A stretch of DNA of 10,795 nucleotides from Caldifarciminota bacterium (GCA_903908785.1 CAIVTL010000364.1:1-10795), one strand, 5' to 3'; shown: positions 1 to 6,556, numbered from the stretch's first letter. Numbers and translations are program-made. Notes: generated by a model not told the origin, from the letters alone.

Positions 1-1520
1 CGTAGATCTTGTTCGTGACAGTGTTCACCACCACACCAAGGGGAACCGTGCCTGCGGCCACTATGGTCGTGTCGTTGGTCGCGCCGTCTATCACCGTCAC
101 ATTGTCGCTGCCGTAGTTGGTGACGTAGACCTTGTTCGTGACCGGGTTCACGGCTACGCCACGGGGGTATGAGACTGCGGGCACCGTGGTTGTCGCGTTG
201 GTCGCGCCGTCAATCACGGTCACCGTGCTGCTGTTGGAATTCGCCACGTAAATCCTGTTCGTGGCCGGGTTCACGGCCACCGCCCAGGGCCCTGTGCCTG
301 CTGTCACGAGAGTCGTGTCGTTGGTAGTGCCGTCTATTACAGTCACGGTGGTGCCGCCGTTGTTCGCGACGTAGACCTTATTCGTGACCGGGTTCACCGC
401 CACGCCGGCAGGGCTTGAGCCCGTGGGCACCGTGGTCGTGGAGTTGGTCTCGCCGTCGATAGCCGTCACGTTGTTGTCACCCTGGTTCGCAACGTATATC
501 TTGTTCGTGACCGGGTTTGCCGCCGAGCCATAGGGGCCCGTGCCTGTGGTTACGGTGGTCGTGCCGTTGTGCGCGCCATCGATCACCGTCACGTTGTTGC
601 CGCTCCAGTTGATGACGTAGGTCTTGTTCGTGACCGGGTTCACCGCCACGTAATAGGGCCCCGAGTCTGCAGGCACCAGGGTTGTGCTGTTGGTTGCGCC
701 GTCGATGACCGTTACATTGTCGCTCATCACGTTCACGACGTAGATCTTGTTCGTGACCGGGTTAACCGCCACAGCATCGGGGTTTGTGCCTACGGCCACC
801 GTAGTCGTGCCGTTGGTCGCGCCATCGATCACGGTCACGTTATTGCCCCAGTTGTTCGCGACGTAGATTCTATTGGTCACGGTGTTTACCGCCATGGCGC
901 AGGGGCCGCCGCCCGCGGCCACCTTAGTCGTTTCGTTGGTCGCCCCGTCAATCACCGTCACGCCGTTTTCATTCGCGACGTAGACCTTGTTCGTGACCGG
1001 GTTCGCCACCACGGCAACGGGCTGCGAGCCGGTGGGCACCGTGACCGTACCGTTGGTCGCGCCGTCTATCACCGTCACGGTGTTGCTGAAGAAGTTCGCG
1101 ACGTAGATCTTGTTCGTGACCGGGTTCACCGCCACGGCAGTGGGCCCTGAGTCTGCCCGCACGGTTGTCGTGTCGTTGGTTGCGCCGTCGATCACGGTCA
1201 CATCACTGCCCCAACTATTCGCGACGTAGATTCTATTGGTCACCGTGTTGACCGCCATGGCCCAGGGGCCACCGCCTACGGCTACCGTGGTGGTGTCGTT
1301 GGTCGCACCGTCGATCACCGTCACGGTGTTGCTGCTGTCATTCACGACATAGATCTTGTTCGTGGCTGGGTTCACCGCCACGGCAAAGGGGCCACCGCCT
1401 ACGGCCACCGTAGTCGTGTCGTTGGTCGCGCCGTCAATCACCGTCACATTGTCGGTACCCCAGTTCGCGACGTAGATCCTGTTCGTGACCGGGTTCACCG
1501 CCACGGCAGAAGGCTCCTTG
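1..1520 (-). repeat. Tandem 123-bp coding repeat (YVTN units)
   Basis: The Tyr codon of the IYV motif (seen as gta or ata on the plus strand) recurs at 2, 125, 248, 371, 494, 617, 740, 863, 980, 1103, 1226, 1349 and 1472. Every spacing is 123 bp except 863 to 980, which is 117 bp. That unit lacks two residues in the variable loop after YVAN. DNA identity between units is high, including third positions, which suggests recent duplication or gene conversion. Confidence 0.93.
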
Positions 1521-1630
1521 CCTGCGGGCACGGTAGTCGTGACCCAATCCGCCGAAGCGGTGCCGGCGCATGCGGCGACCGCCAGGCAAATCGTCAGCAT
1601 CCCGATTGAACTACTCTTCGCTGCTATCAT
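1..1630 (-). CDS. Exported YVTN-family beta-propeller repeat protein (3' end outside window)
   Basis: The frame is open from ATG 1630-1628 to the window edge (543 codons) with no stop. An AGGAG Shine-Dalgarno (1641-1637) lies 6 nt before the ATG, and TAG, TGA and TAG in frame just upstream fix the start. Residues 1-27 form a signal peptide: Lys5, a hydrophobic core, then ASA before Asp28. A VAAC tetrad at residues 18-21 is a weaker lipobox alternative. The rest is about 13 repeats of 41 residues with core NPVTNKIYVAN, then VTVIDGATN and a Thr/Val-rich strand ending GxxP. This is the YVTN beta-propeller signature known from bacterial and archaeal surface proteins. Thirteen or more blades implies two propellers or a long solenoid. 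No catalytic residues are visible; a surface binding or structural role is inferred. The gene is divergent from the operon at 3434. The family call is firm; function is unknown. Confidence 0.92.
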   Translation of the reverse strand, partial: MIAAKSSSIGMLTICLAVAACAGTASADWVTTTVPAGKEPSAVAVNPVTNRIYVANWGTDNVTVIDGATNDTTTVAVGGGPFAVAVNPATNKIYVVNDSSNTVTVIDGATNDTTTVAVGGGPWAMAVNTVTNRIYVANSWGSDVTVIDGATNDTTTVRADSGPTAVAVNPVTNKIYVANFFSNTVTVIDGATNGTVTVPTGSQPVAVVANPVTNKVYVANENGVTVIDGATNETTKVAAGGGPCAMAVNTVTNRIYVANNWGNNVTVIDGATNGTTTVAVGTNPDAVAVNPVTNKIYVVNVMSDNVTVIDGATNSTTLVPADSGPYYVAVNPVTNKTYVINWSGNNVTVIDGAHNGTTTVTTGTGPYGSAANPVTNKIYVANQGDNNVTAIDGETNSTTTVPTGSSPAGVAVNPVTNKVYVANNGGTTVTVIDGTTNDTTLVTAGTGPWAVAVNPATNRIYVANSNSSTVTVIDGATNATTTVPAVSYPRGVAVNPVTNKVYVTNYGSDNVTVIDGATNDTTIVAAGTVPLGVVVNTVTNKIY

Positions 1631-1639
1631 CTATCACTC

Positions 1640-1732
1640 CTATCTTGCAGGTACGACCTTGGTAACGGCCGACGGCGCGCGGGCGAGGAGTGACCCGGCC
1701 GCGACCACGGCCAAGAGGAGAAGAGCCGCTGC
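1640..1732 (-). other. Signal-peptide-like stub in the leader of the YVTN gene
   Basis: In the same frame as the YVTN gene, codons from 1732 downward read AAALLLLAVVAAGSLLARAP then SAVTKVVPAR, ending in TAG at 1642-1640. This looks like a hydrophobic signal-peptide core followed by a mature start resembling the true one (VTTTVPAG in the gene, VTKVVPAR here). The frame has no ATG upstream; only an internal TTG or GTG could start it. It may be the remnant of an earlier or duplicated N-terminus, or chance in GC-rich DNA. Confidence 0.3.
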
Positions 1733-1747
1733 TCCACTAGTACGACT

Positions 1748-1775
1748 ATCATAGGCCGAAATCCGCCCCAGTCAA
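1748..1775 (-). promoter_or_regulatory. Probable sigma70-type promoter of the YVTN gene
   Basis: On the minus strand TTGACT (1775-1770) is followed after 16 bp by TATGAT (1753-1748), each 5 of 6 matches to consensus. Transcription would start near 1741, giving a 5' leader of about 110 nt before the ATG at 1630. Confidence 0.6.
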
Positions 1776-2093
1776 ACTGCGGCCACGGCCGGGCGGCGGA
1801 GGGACGGGCAACATCGGGCGGAAGAGCAGGCCGCGCTGGACACGTATCTCACAGTCGCCCGAACTGTTATCGGCGATACGAATGACAACGCACACGGCGA
1901 GAGCCCCGGCCACGGTGCTTGCATCGAGATTCCGACCGGCCTTCCCATCTGAATCCTGAATACTGAGAAGCATACGCCGGACAATGGGATGGGAGTCACG
2001 TCGGGATTCACATTAGCGACGTAAACTACTTAAACTGCAGCGCCTTAGCTAACGCAGACCATAGCCATGAGAATTCCGCTAGTCATATAGATT
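1776..2093. other. Intergenic stretch with no recognised feature
   Basis: This lies between the YVTN promoter and the 12-bp array. Short open frames of 74 and 79 codons exist on the minus strand, but they overlap each other in different frames and run into the promoter. They have no recognisable motif, and I saw no reason to call either a gene. From about 2020 the composition becomes more AT-rich. Confidence 0.5.
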
Positions 2094-2369
2094 TAGTACC
2101 TCCCTTACGCCGTCAGGTACATCCACCGGTACATGGTGCGATAGATGGATAGGTAGTAGCTGTCATAGTACCTGCGGATGTATCTCAGGACGTAGCCGCC
2201 CTAAGCCCTGGCCGCCTACCCCGGGGTCACCCCCGGGGCGGCCCGGGGGTAGCCCCCAGGCTACGCCCATGGATACGCTGTCAAGTACATGGGTAGGGCG
2301 CAGGTCAGGGTCTAGGATAGCTAGTACCGGGCCTAGTACCGCCCATAGTAGGGGAGGTAGTATTGTCAG
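2094..2369 (+). repeat. 23-unit degenerate 12-bp tandem array
   Basis: Cutting the sequence every 12 bp from 2094 gives 23 units without a single indel. Sixteen of the 23 begin with TA, mostly TAG or TAC; the best form is TAGTACC plus five variable bases often ending GG. Examples are TAGTACCGGGCC (2322), TAGTACCGCCCA (2334), TACATCCACCGG (2118) and TACGCCCATGGA (2262). The middle (2214-2261) is very GC-rich and can fold. Read from the unit start, the plus strand gives tetrapeptides such as YAVR, YIHR, YMVR and YMGR, interrupted by many TAG and one TAA. The frame shifted by one is open from 2083 to about 2425, Ser/Thr/Gly/Pro-rich, but lacks an ATG until 2268. It could be non-coding satellite DNA or a decayed repeat gene. 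Confidence 0.75.
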
Positions 2370-2422
2370 GTATTCCTTCCAAGAGCGATGCCGTTTCCAT
2401 GTCGGGTTGCGGGCAAGGCGAC

Positions 2423-2482
2423 GATGATTGCCCGGATGAGGACGCTGATGCCGGCGCTGATGCTCACGCCCAGGCGAGGGCA
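2423..2482 (+). repeat. Short second 12-bp tandem array (GATG units)
   Basis: Four consecutive 12-mers begin GATG (2423, 2435, 2447, 2459), followed by a fifth degenerate unit starting CAGGCG (2471). In the frame that places GAT as a codon they read DDCP, DEDA, DAGA, DAHA, QARA. The register differs by 5 bp from the array at 2094. The enclosing open frame (ATG 2399 to TAG 2650, 83 codons) has no Shine-Dalgarno and no recognised homology, so I do not call it a gene. Confidence 0.5.
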
Positions 2483-2658
2483 GGTGCGCAGAGCATTCCG
2501 CTCTGCATGTTGCGCGGCGACGTCCGGTGCAAGACCGGCGGCGATGCGGGAGCGGCGCCGGAGAGCGTGCAGCAGTGCAAGCAGGACTGGAGGCCGGTTG
2601 TACTCCAGGGCAATGTGCGGTGCTGCGTCGAGGGTTCCCGAAGAAGTTAGGACTCAGT

Positions 2659-2787
2659 GGGGCTGTTGAAGAAACCGCCTCTTGTCCTTCTGAGCACAGC
2701 GAAGGATCTTCGCGATGATGATACTGCGAGAGTTAGGAGACCCTTCACTTCATTCAGGGTGACATGACGGGGGTTTTCAACAGCTCC
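2659..2787. mobile_element. MITE-like element with terminal inverted repeats and 5-bp target duplication
   Basis: The left end reads GGGGCTGTTGAA, and the right end read inwards from 2787 on the minus strand reads GGAGCTGTTGAA (11 of 12 identical). Both ends are bordered by TCAGT (2654-2658 and 2788-2792), a probable 5-bp target site duplication; the adjoining c extends the match to 6. The interior is a longer imperfect palindrome: TCCTTCTGAGCACAGCGAAG near 2686 pairs with the complement of the segment ending CAGGGTGACA near 2764. At 129 bp it has no coding capacity and would depend on a transposase elsewhere. Interspersed palindromes with this kind of interior are common in intergenic DNA of environmental bacteria (recollection, not checked). 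Confidence 0.65.
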
Positions 2788-2792
2788 TCAGT

Positions 2793-3205
2793 CGCCGTGC
2801 CGTGACACTACCCGCGACCCTGGACTGCCGCGGGCGCGTTTTGCCCGGCCCGGCGCGGCGTCGGTCGCGCCGCGCGGTCGCGGGAGAAACGACCGCCGTT
2901 TGCGCGGGGCCGGCGCGGGTGCCGCAAGTCGCACAATATCCGGCGGGCGGTTGACAAACGCGGGTTGCGGAATCGAGGTGACGCCCCGTCGGCGGCGGAT
3001 GGATGGGCGCGGCCCGTCCGGGCCGCGCCCGTTTCGCGCGGTCACGCGGCCGGGTTTTATCGACCGAGTCGCGGTGCCACTTCGCGGGAAGTCGTCGGGT
3101 TGAACCGGGGTACGACTCACATCCGCGTCGCCGAAACCGGGTATTCGACCCCGGGATGCCCGAACTCCGCAATCGGGGGACCTGCATTTTACCCGCAGTG
3201 CTTTG
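2793..3205. other. Very GC-rich intergenic stretch, no gene called
   Basis: The DNA is extremely GC-rich around 2820-3050 and holds overlapping open frames on both strands (up to about 200 codons). Their translations are Arg/Pro/Ala-rich with no motif, signal peptide or good ribosome site, as expected from composition alone. Apart from the hairpin at 3005-3030 and the promoters that begin at 3206, I see nothing definite here. Confidence 0.5.
3005..3030 (+). terminator. Orphan perfect GC hairpin, possible terminator
   Basis: GGGCGCGGCCC (3005-3015), loop GTCC, then the exact complement GGGCCGCGCCC (3020-3030), followed by GTTTCGCG. The stem is 11 bp and perfect, but the T tract is only three bases and no called gene ends here on either strand. 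It could terminate an unseen small RNA or be a chance palindrome in GC-rich DNA. Confidence 0.3.
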
Positions 3206-3233
3206 TTGACAGGAATGTCCGGGAATGTAAGAT
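3206..3233 (+). promoter_or_regulatory. Upstream candidate sigma70-type promoter
   Basis: TTGACA (3206-3211), a 16-bp spacer, then TAAGAT (3228-3233, 4 of 6 matches to TATAAT). It lies about 200 bp before the gene at 3434 and could give a longer transcript of that operon with a 5' leader of about 190 nt. I recognise no riboswitch in that leader. Confidence 0.45.
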
Positions 3234-3378
3234 GGAGGTAGTGCACCAGCCTTTCGGTTGCCACTGGGTCCTTCGCGCCGCGCGTTGCGTGGCGCATTGT
3301 GGCCGAATCTCCGTCCCCGTATCATTCGCAGTCGTCGTGGTTTCCGTGCCTGTGAGGCGCGGTCAGGGGTCGCTTCCC

Positions 3379-3407
3379 TTGACACCCGAAACCGAGAAAC
3401 CTATAAT
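3379..3407 (+). promoter_or_regulatory. Perfect-consensus promoter of the 3434-6334 operon
   Basis: TTGACA (3379-3384), exactly 17 bp, then TATAAT (3402-3407). Both hexamers and the spacer match the sigma70 ideal. The start site would be near 3414, only about 20 nt before the ATG at 3434, leaving room for little more than the Shine-Dalgarno site. Strong constitutive transcription is the natural inference; I saw no clear operator. Confidence 0.85.
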
Positions 3408-3433
3408 ACCAGCGCTATGAAAAAGGAGGAAGA

Positions 3434-4465
3434 ATGCGTGTAAAGCACTATGCTTTTGCCGCAGCTTCAGTTGTTCTCTTGGTCCTGGTGCTTGCCTCAC
3501 CGTCGCTGGCTGCCCAGGGCAATGCCAAGCCCTGTCTGAGCAATCCGATAATCACGCCGATGAAGGGAACGGCGAGAACCGTGTACGTCGCCACGGTCAA
3601 GTACAGTGACCCGGACGGTGACGCACCCGCCAGGGTGGAAGTGAATGTTGACAATGTCGCCTACCCGATGCGCCTCGTCGGCGGCCGTGCCGCCAACGGG
3701 ACCTACCGGGCCCGGCTGACACTTCCTCCGGGCGAGCACTCGTACTTCTTCTACGCCGAGGACGTTCGGGGCGAGAGTGAGCGGTTCCCCCGCTACGGGG
3801 CAAGGACCGGTCCGTTCGTCGGCGCGACGAAGCCGATGAACCTGCTGCCGGTTTTGACCGACGGCGGCGTCTATTTCGACTATGGTTCGGACCGCAGCAT
3901 CTACACCTACGTGGTCCACTACAAGGACCGCGACGGCTGCAAGCCGCCCCGCTGCGTAAAGGTGTTTGTCGACGGCGTCGGCCACGAGATGGCGCTCCAT
4001 TCCGGCAGCCGCCTGAATGGCACCTATCACTATCAGACCATGCTGCCCGAGGGCCCGCACGCCTACTACTTCATGGCGATGGACGGCGACGGCGACTGCA
4101 TGAGCCTTCCGGCGCAGGGCTTCATTCGCGGCCCGGAAGTCGTAGCCCAGCCGAACACGCCACCGTCGCTCATCGAGCAGCGGATTGAGCCGCCGACCGG
4201 CGGCACGGCCAGCCGCTACGCCTTCCTCGTGCACTACACCGACGTGGACGGCGACGACCCGCCTACCGCGCTCATCTACATCGACAATGTCCCGCACGCG
4301 ATGACCCAGGTAAAAGGCGAGGACGGCAACGGCCTCTACTCGTACATCGGCCACCTGTTCCTCAGCAACATGCACAGCTACTACTTCTACTTCGAAGACG
4401 GCAAGGGCGGCACGTGCCGCTACCCGGAAGTGGGTATTTTCCACGGCCCGGTCGTCACCCGGTAG
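3434..4465 (+). CDS. Secreted protein of three Ig-like/PKD-like repeats
   Basis: The protein has 343 residues. ATG 3434 follows AAGGAGGAA (3423-3431), a strong ribosome site. Residues 1-27 are a signal peptide: Arg2 and Lys4, a Val/Leu core, and cleavage after SLAA near residue 27. Three repeats of about 100 residues follow (about 36-130, 137-235, 242-343). Each has a Y-x-x-x-V-x-Y-x-D-x-D-G strand, a V[DN]xV turn, an NGTY or NGLY element, then HxYYF and a final GP. The DPDGD, DRDG and DVDGD loops are Asp-rich and could bind calcium (inferred). The fold should be all-beta and Ig-like; I cannot name the exact family. There is no enzyme motif or surface anchor. It is first in an operon, 30 bp before a PKD/PQQ lipoprotein, and may act with it outside the cell. 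It ends in TAG. Confidence 0.9.
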   Translation: MRVKHYAFAAASVVLLVLVLASPSLAAQGNAKPCLSNPIITPMKGTARTVYVATVKYSDPDGDAPARVEVNVDNVAYPMRLVGGRAANGTYRARLTLPPGEHSYFFYAEDVRGESERFPRYGARTGPFVGATKPMNLLPVLTDGGVYFDYGSDRSIYTYVVHYKDRDGCKPPRCVKVFVDGVGHEMALHSGSRLNGTYHYQTMLPEGPHAYYFMAMDGDGDCMSLPAQGFIRGPEVVAQPNTPPSLIEQRIEPPTGGTASRYAFLVHYTDVDGDDPPTALIYIDNVPHAMTQVKGEDGNGLYSYIGHLFLSNMHSYYFYFEDGKGGTCRYPEVGIFHGPVVTR

Positions 4466-4495
4466 CCGGGACTGAATAGCTTAACGGAGGATTCT

Positions 4496-6334
4496 ATGAA
4501 TTGGAGAAAGACGACAGCGACCGCAATCCTGGCGCTGGTTGTGCTGGTCTGCATGACCGGTTGCCCTAAGAAGCCGCCGGCCAACCCGCTGGCGCCGACC
4601 GGCCCGGACTCGACCTGGACCGGCGTCACGACCGCTTTCCGGGTCACGACCACGGCCAAGTACGCCATCCGCTATGTCATGGACTGGTCGGACAAGATTG
4701 ACACGGGCGACGTCAGCTACGCGTCCGCGGAAACCGCGACGGTAACCCACAGTTGGGGCACGGCCGGTACCTACGACATCAAGGTGCAGGCGATTCTCGA
4801 CGCGGAACCGGCCAAGGCTTCGGAGTTTTCGCCGACCAAGGCCGTCAGAGTCATCTTGAACAACCCGCCGGTGATTGCCAACGTTGCCGCCCCGCCGGTC
4901 GCGGTGAAGGGCGTCGAGGCCTTCTTCACCATCCGCGGCAGCGACCCGGATGGCGACAGCCTCCGGGTTCTCGTGGACTGGGGCGGCGGCTCCCCGACGG
5001 ATACCGGCTACTTCCTGAGCCCGTGCAGCGTCGAAGTCAGCCACACTTTCACCAAGTTGGAGACAGTCAATGTGGTTTTCCGGCTCCAGGATTGGAAAGG
5101 CACTCCGTCGGCGCCGGACACGGTCGTGGTGCCGGTCGGCACTGCCGGCGGCGTCGTCTGGTGGTGGATTAGCACTGACGTCAACAACGGGGACGTGCCG
5201 TTCATCACGTCGCCGGTCATCGCCAATGACGGCACCGACGAACGCGTGTATGCCGGCTGTGACGACTACAAGTTCTACTCCATCCGGACCAGCGACCGCA
5301 AGAGCGAGAAAACCGCAACCACCAAAGAGACCGAGTGCTTGTTCACCGGCCATCCCGGCCTCTGCGCTGCCACCAGTCACATCATCGTCGGCAGCGAAGA
5401 AGGCGAACTCTACGCCCTGAAACTCAACGGCCTGGGCAAGGCATGGCAGTGGCCGGATAGCGCCTCGGAGCGCGGGACCGGCCTCAATTGGGGTGCGCCG
5501 GCGTTCAACAACGACAAGATATACATCGGGCAGGAGGGCGGCGGCAGTAACCTGGGAGATAGCCTGTTCCTGTTCCAGGATATAGGCACGCAGGGCAACC
5601 GGATTACCGCCTATGGCGTCAATGCCGCGGTAAATGACGCGCCGATAATCGACGCGAGCGGCAACGTCATCTTCGCCAACGACTCCGGCTACCTCGTCAA
5701 GATAGACGGCAACCTCAACTCGCCAATCTGGCGCGCCCACCTGATTCCCAACGGCGACGTCCATGGACCGATACTCGGCGCCGACGGGACTATCTACTGC
5801 GCCGCGGACTCTCACATGTATGCGCTTGACCCGACGAACCCCATGCCGCCGAAGTGGATTGCCACCTTGGACGGCGAGGCATTCCGGCCGGTCATCGGCC
5901 AGTCGGCCATGTTCGTCGGCGCCGGCTTCGGCAAGGCGTATTCCATTAACCTGGCGACCGGCGGGAAGAACTGGGAGAAACTGCTCTCCCAGTCCAGCGG
6001 GTTCAGCACGAGCCCGGTTGTCGCCGCCAACGGCTACGTGTACTTCCAGGACGACGACGACGTACTCTACTGCCTGAACCAGGCCGACGGTACCACCATC
6101 TGGTACTGCAAATGCCCGGACTACCTGCCGCGCTCCGGCGGCGGCAACTCACACCGGCCGAGAAAGCTGGAGTTGTACGACTACCTCCCGAACCCGTCAA
6201 TCTGTGCCAACGGCAACATCATCGTTGCCGGCGCTGACGCCTGCTACTGCGTGGCCGGCTATCCGGAAGGCCCGCTCGACGGCGCCGCCGCCTGGCCCAA
6301 GTGGCAGAAGAACCTTTCCAACACCGGCAAGTAA
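4496..6334 (+). CDS. Lipoprotein with two PKD-like domains and a PQQ-like beta-propeller
   Basis: The protein has 612 residues. GGAGG (4486-4490) lies 5 nt before the ATG. Residues 1-22 are a lipoprotein signal with lipobox MTGC and Cys23 as the lipidated residue. PKD-like domain 1 spans about 36-122 (DWSD, then HSWGTAGTYDIKVQA). Domain 2 spans about 125-215 (SDPDGDSLRVLVDWGGG, then VSHTF). Residues about 220-612 are propeller blades with repeats such as SPVIANDGTDERVYAG, GPILGADGTIYCAADSHMYA and SPVVAANGYVYFQDDDDVLY. The C-terminus, WPKWQKNLSNTG, resembles the ending common in PQQ-like WD-type propellers. No PQQ-dehydrogenase catalytic residues are evident, so binding or scaffolding at the membrane is more likely than oxidation. 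Cysteines are frequent in blades (255, 281, 290, 435, 526, 538, 540, 570, 583, 585), so disulphides or metal ligands are possible. It is second in the operon and followed by a terminator. Confidence 0.93.
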   Translation: MNWRKTTATAILALVVLVCMTGCPKKPPANPLAPTGPDSTWTGVTTAFRVTTTAKYAIRYVMDWSDKIDTGDVSYASAETATVTHSWGTAGTYDIKVQAILDAEPAKASEFSPTKAVRVILNNPPVIANVAAPPVAVKGVEAFFTIRGSDPDGDSLRVLVDWGGGSPTDTGYFLSPCSVEVSHTFTKLETVNVVFRLQDWKGTPSAPDTVVVPVGTAGGVVWWWISTDVNNGDVPFITSPVIANDGTDERVYAGCDDYKFYSIRTSDRKSEKTATTKETECLFTGHPGLCAATSHIIVGSEEGELYALKLNGLGKAWQWPDSASERGTGLNWGAPAFNNDKIYIGQEGGGSNLGDSLFLFQDIGTQGNRITAYGVNAAVNDAPIIDASGNVIFANDSGYLVKIDGNLNSPIWRAHLIPNGDVHGPILGADGTIYCAADSHMYALDPTNPMPPKWIATLDGEAFRPVIGQSAMFVGAGFGKAYSINLATGGKNWEKLLSQSSGFSTSPVVAANGYVYFQDDDDVLYCLNQADGTTIWYCKCPDYLPRSGGGNSHRPRKLELYDYLPNPSICANGNIIVAGADACYCVAGYPEGPLDGAAAWPKWQKNLSNTGK

Positions 6335-6356
6335 CGAAAGGTCGTTCCAGACTTCG

Positions 6357-6387
6357 GCGGGCCCTCTTCGGAGGGCCCGCACCTTTC
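6357..6387 (+). terminator. Intrinsic terminator with UUCG tetraloop
   Basis: GCGGGCCCTC (6357-6366), loop TTCG, then the exact complement GAGGGCCCGC (6371-6380): a perfect 10-bp stem closed by the extra-stable C(UUCG)G loop. It begins 22 bp after the stop of the PKD/PQQ gene. The following ACCTTTCCC is a weak T tract, so efficiency is uncertain, but the position fits the operon end. Confidence 0.8.
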
Positions 6388-6420
6388 CCGCGGAGGCCGG
6401 CGCTGAACCACCAGGACCGG

Positions 6421-6556
6421 TGAGGGAAGTGCAAAGGACAAAGTGGAAAGGACAAAGCAAAGGGAAAGTATCAAGACCGAACCCGCCTCGGCCTTTCCAC
6501 TTTGTCCTTTCCTTGTTGCTTTGTCCTTTGTCCTTACCACTTTGTCCTTTCCCTCA
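6421..6556. repeat. Inverted array of 7-bp units (GGACAAA / GTGGAAA)
   Basis: The left arm has GGACAAA (6436), GTGGAAA (6443) and GGACAAA (6450). The right arm has TTTCCAC (6494), TTTGTCC (6501), TTTGTCC (6520), TTTGTCC (6527), TTACCAC (6534) and TTTGTCC (6541), largely phased at 7 bp. Segment 6436-6456 pairs with 6527-6547 at 20 of 21 positions. Outer ends TGAGGGAA (6421) and TTTCCCTCA (6548-6556) are also complementary. It fills the gap between a terminator and a promoter and has no coding capacity. Confidence 0.75.

Noticed and set aside
569..1150. Plus-strand 193-codon frame of HRH/VRDVDLVRDRV repeats
   Set aside because: Its repetitive look is only the complement of the YVTN repeats. 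The minus frame has a signal peptide, ribosome site and promoter.
2094..2369. Possible TAG codon reassignment or pyrrolysine-type readthrough in the 12-bp array
   Set aside because: The genes at 3434 and 6689 end cleanly at TAG, the array also contains a TAA, and no start-to-stop coding context is convincing.
2094..2369. CRISPR array
   Set aside because: Units are 12 bp with no spacer alternation and no conserved 24-37-bp repeat; no cas gene is nearby.
2399..2650. 83-codon ORF with Cys and Asp/Ala-rich tetrapeptides
   Set aside because: No Shine-Dalgarno, no recognised domain, and overlapping open frames of similar length. Kept only as the setting of the second 12-bp array.
2965..3420. 151-codon plus-strand ORF, or a 60-codon form starting at GTG 3241
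   Set aside because: It runs through both promoters of the 3434 operon, the GGAGG before the GTG is only 2 nt away, and the product shows no motif.
3417..3443. Eight-codon ORF MKKEEECV overlapping the ribosome site and start of the 3434 gene
   Set aside because: Its codons are the Shine-Dalgarno itself and it has no ribosome site of its own. Probably a coincidence of the AAAAAGGAGGAA motif.
4481..5815. A 444-codon minus-strand open frame opposite the PKD/PQQ gene, and a 315-codon one at 3497-4444
   Set aside because: Both are exact antisense shadows of well-supported genes with signal peptides, ribosome sites and domain repeats.
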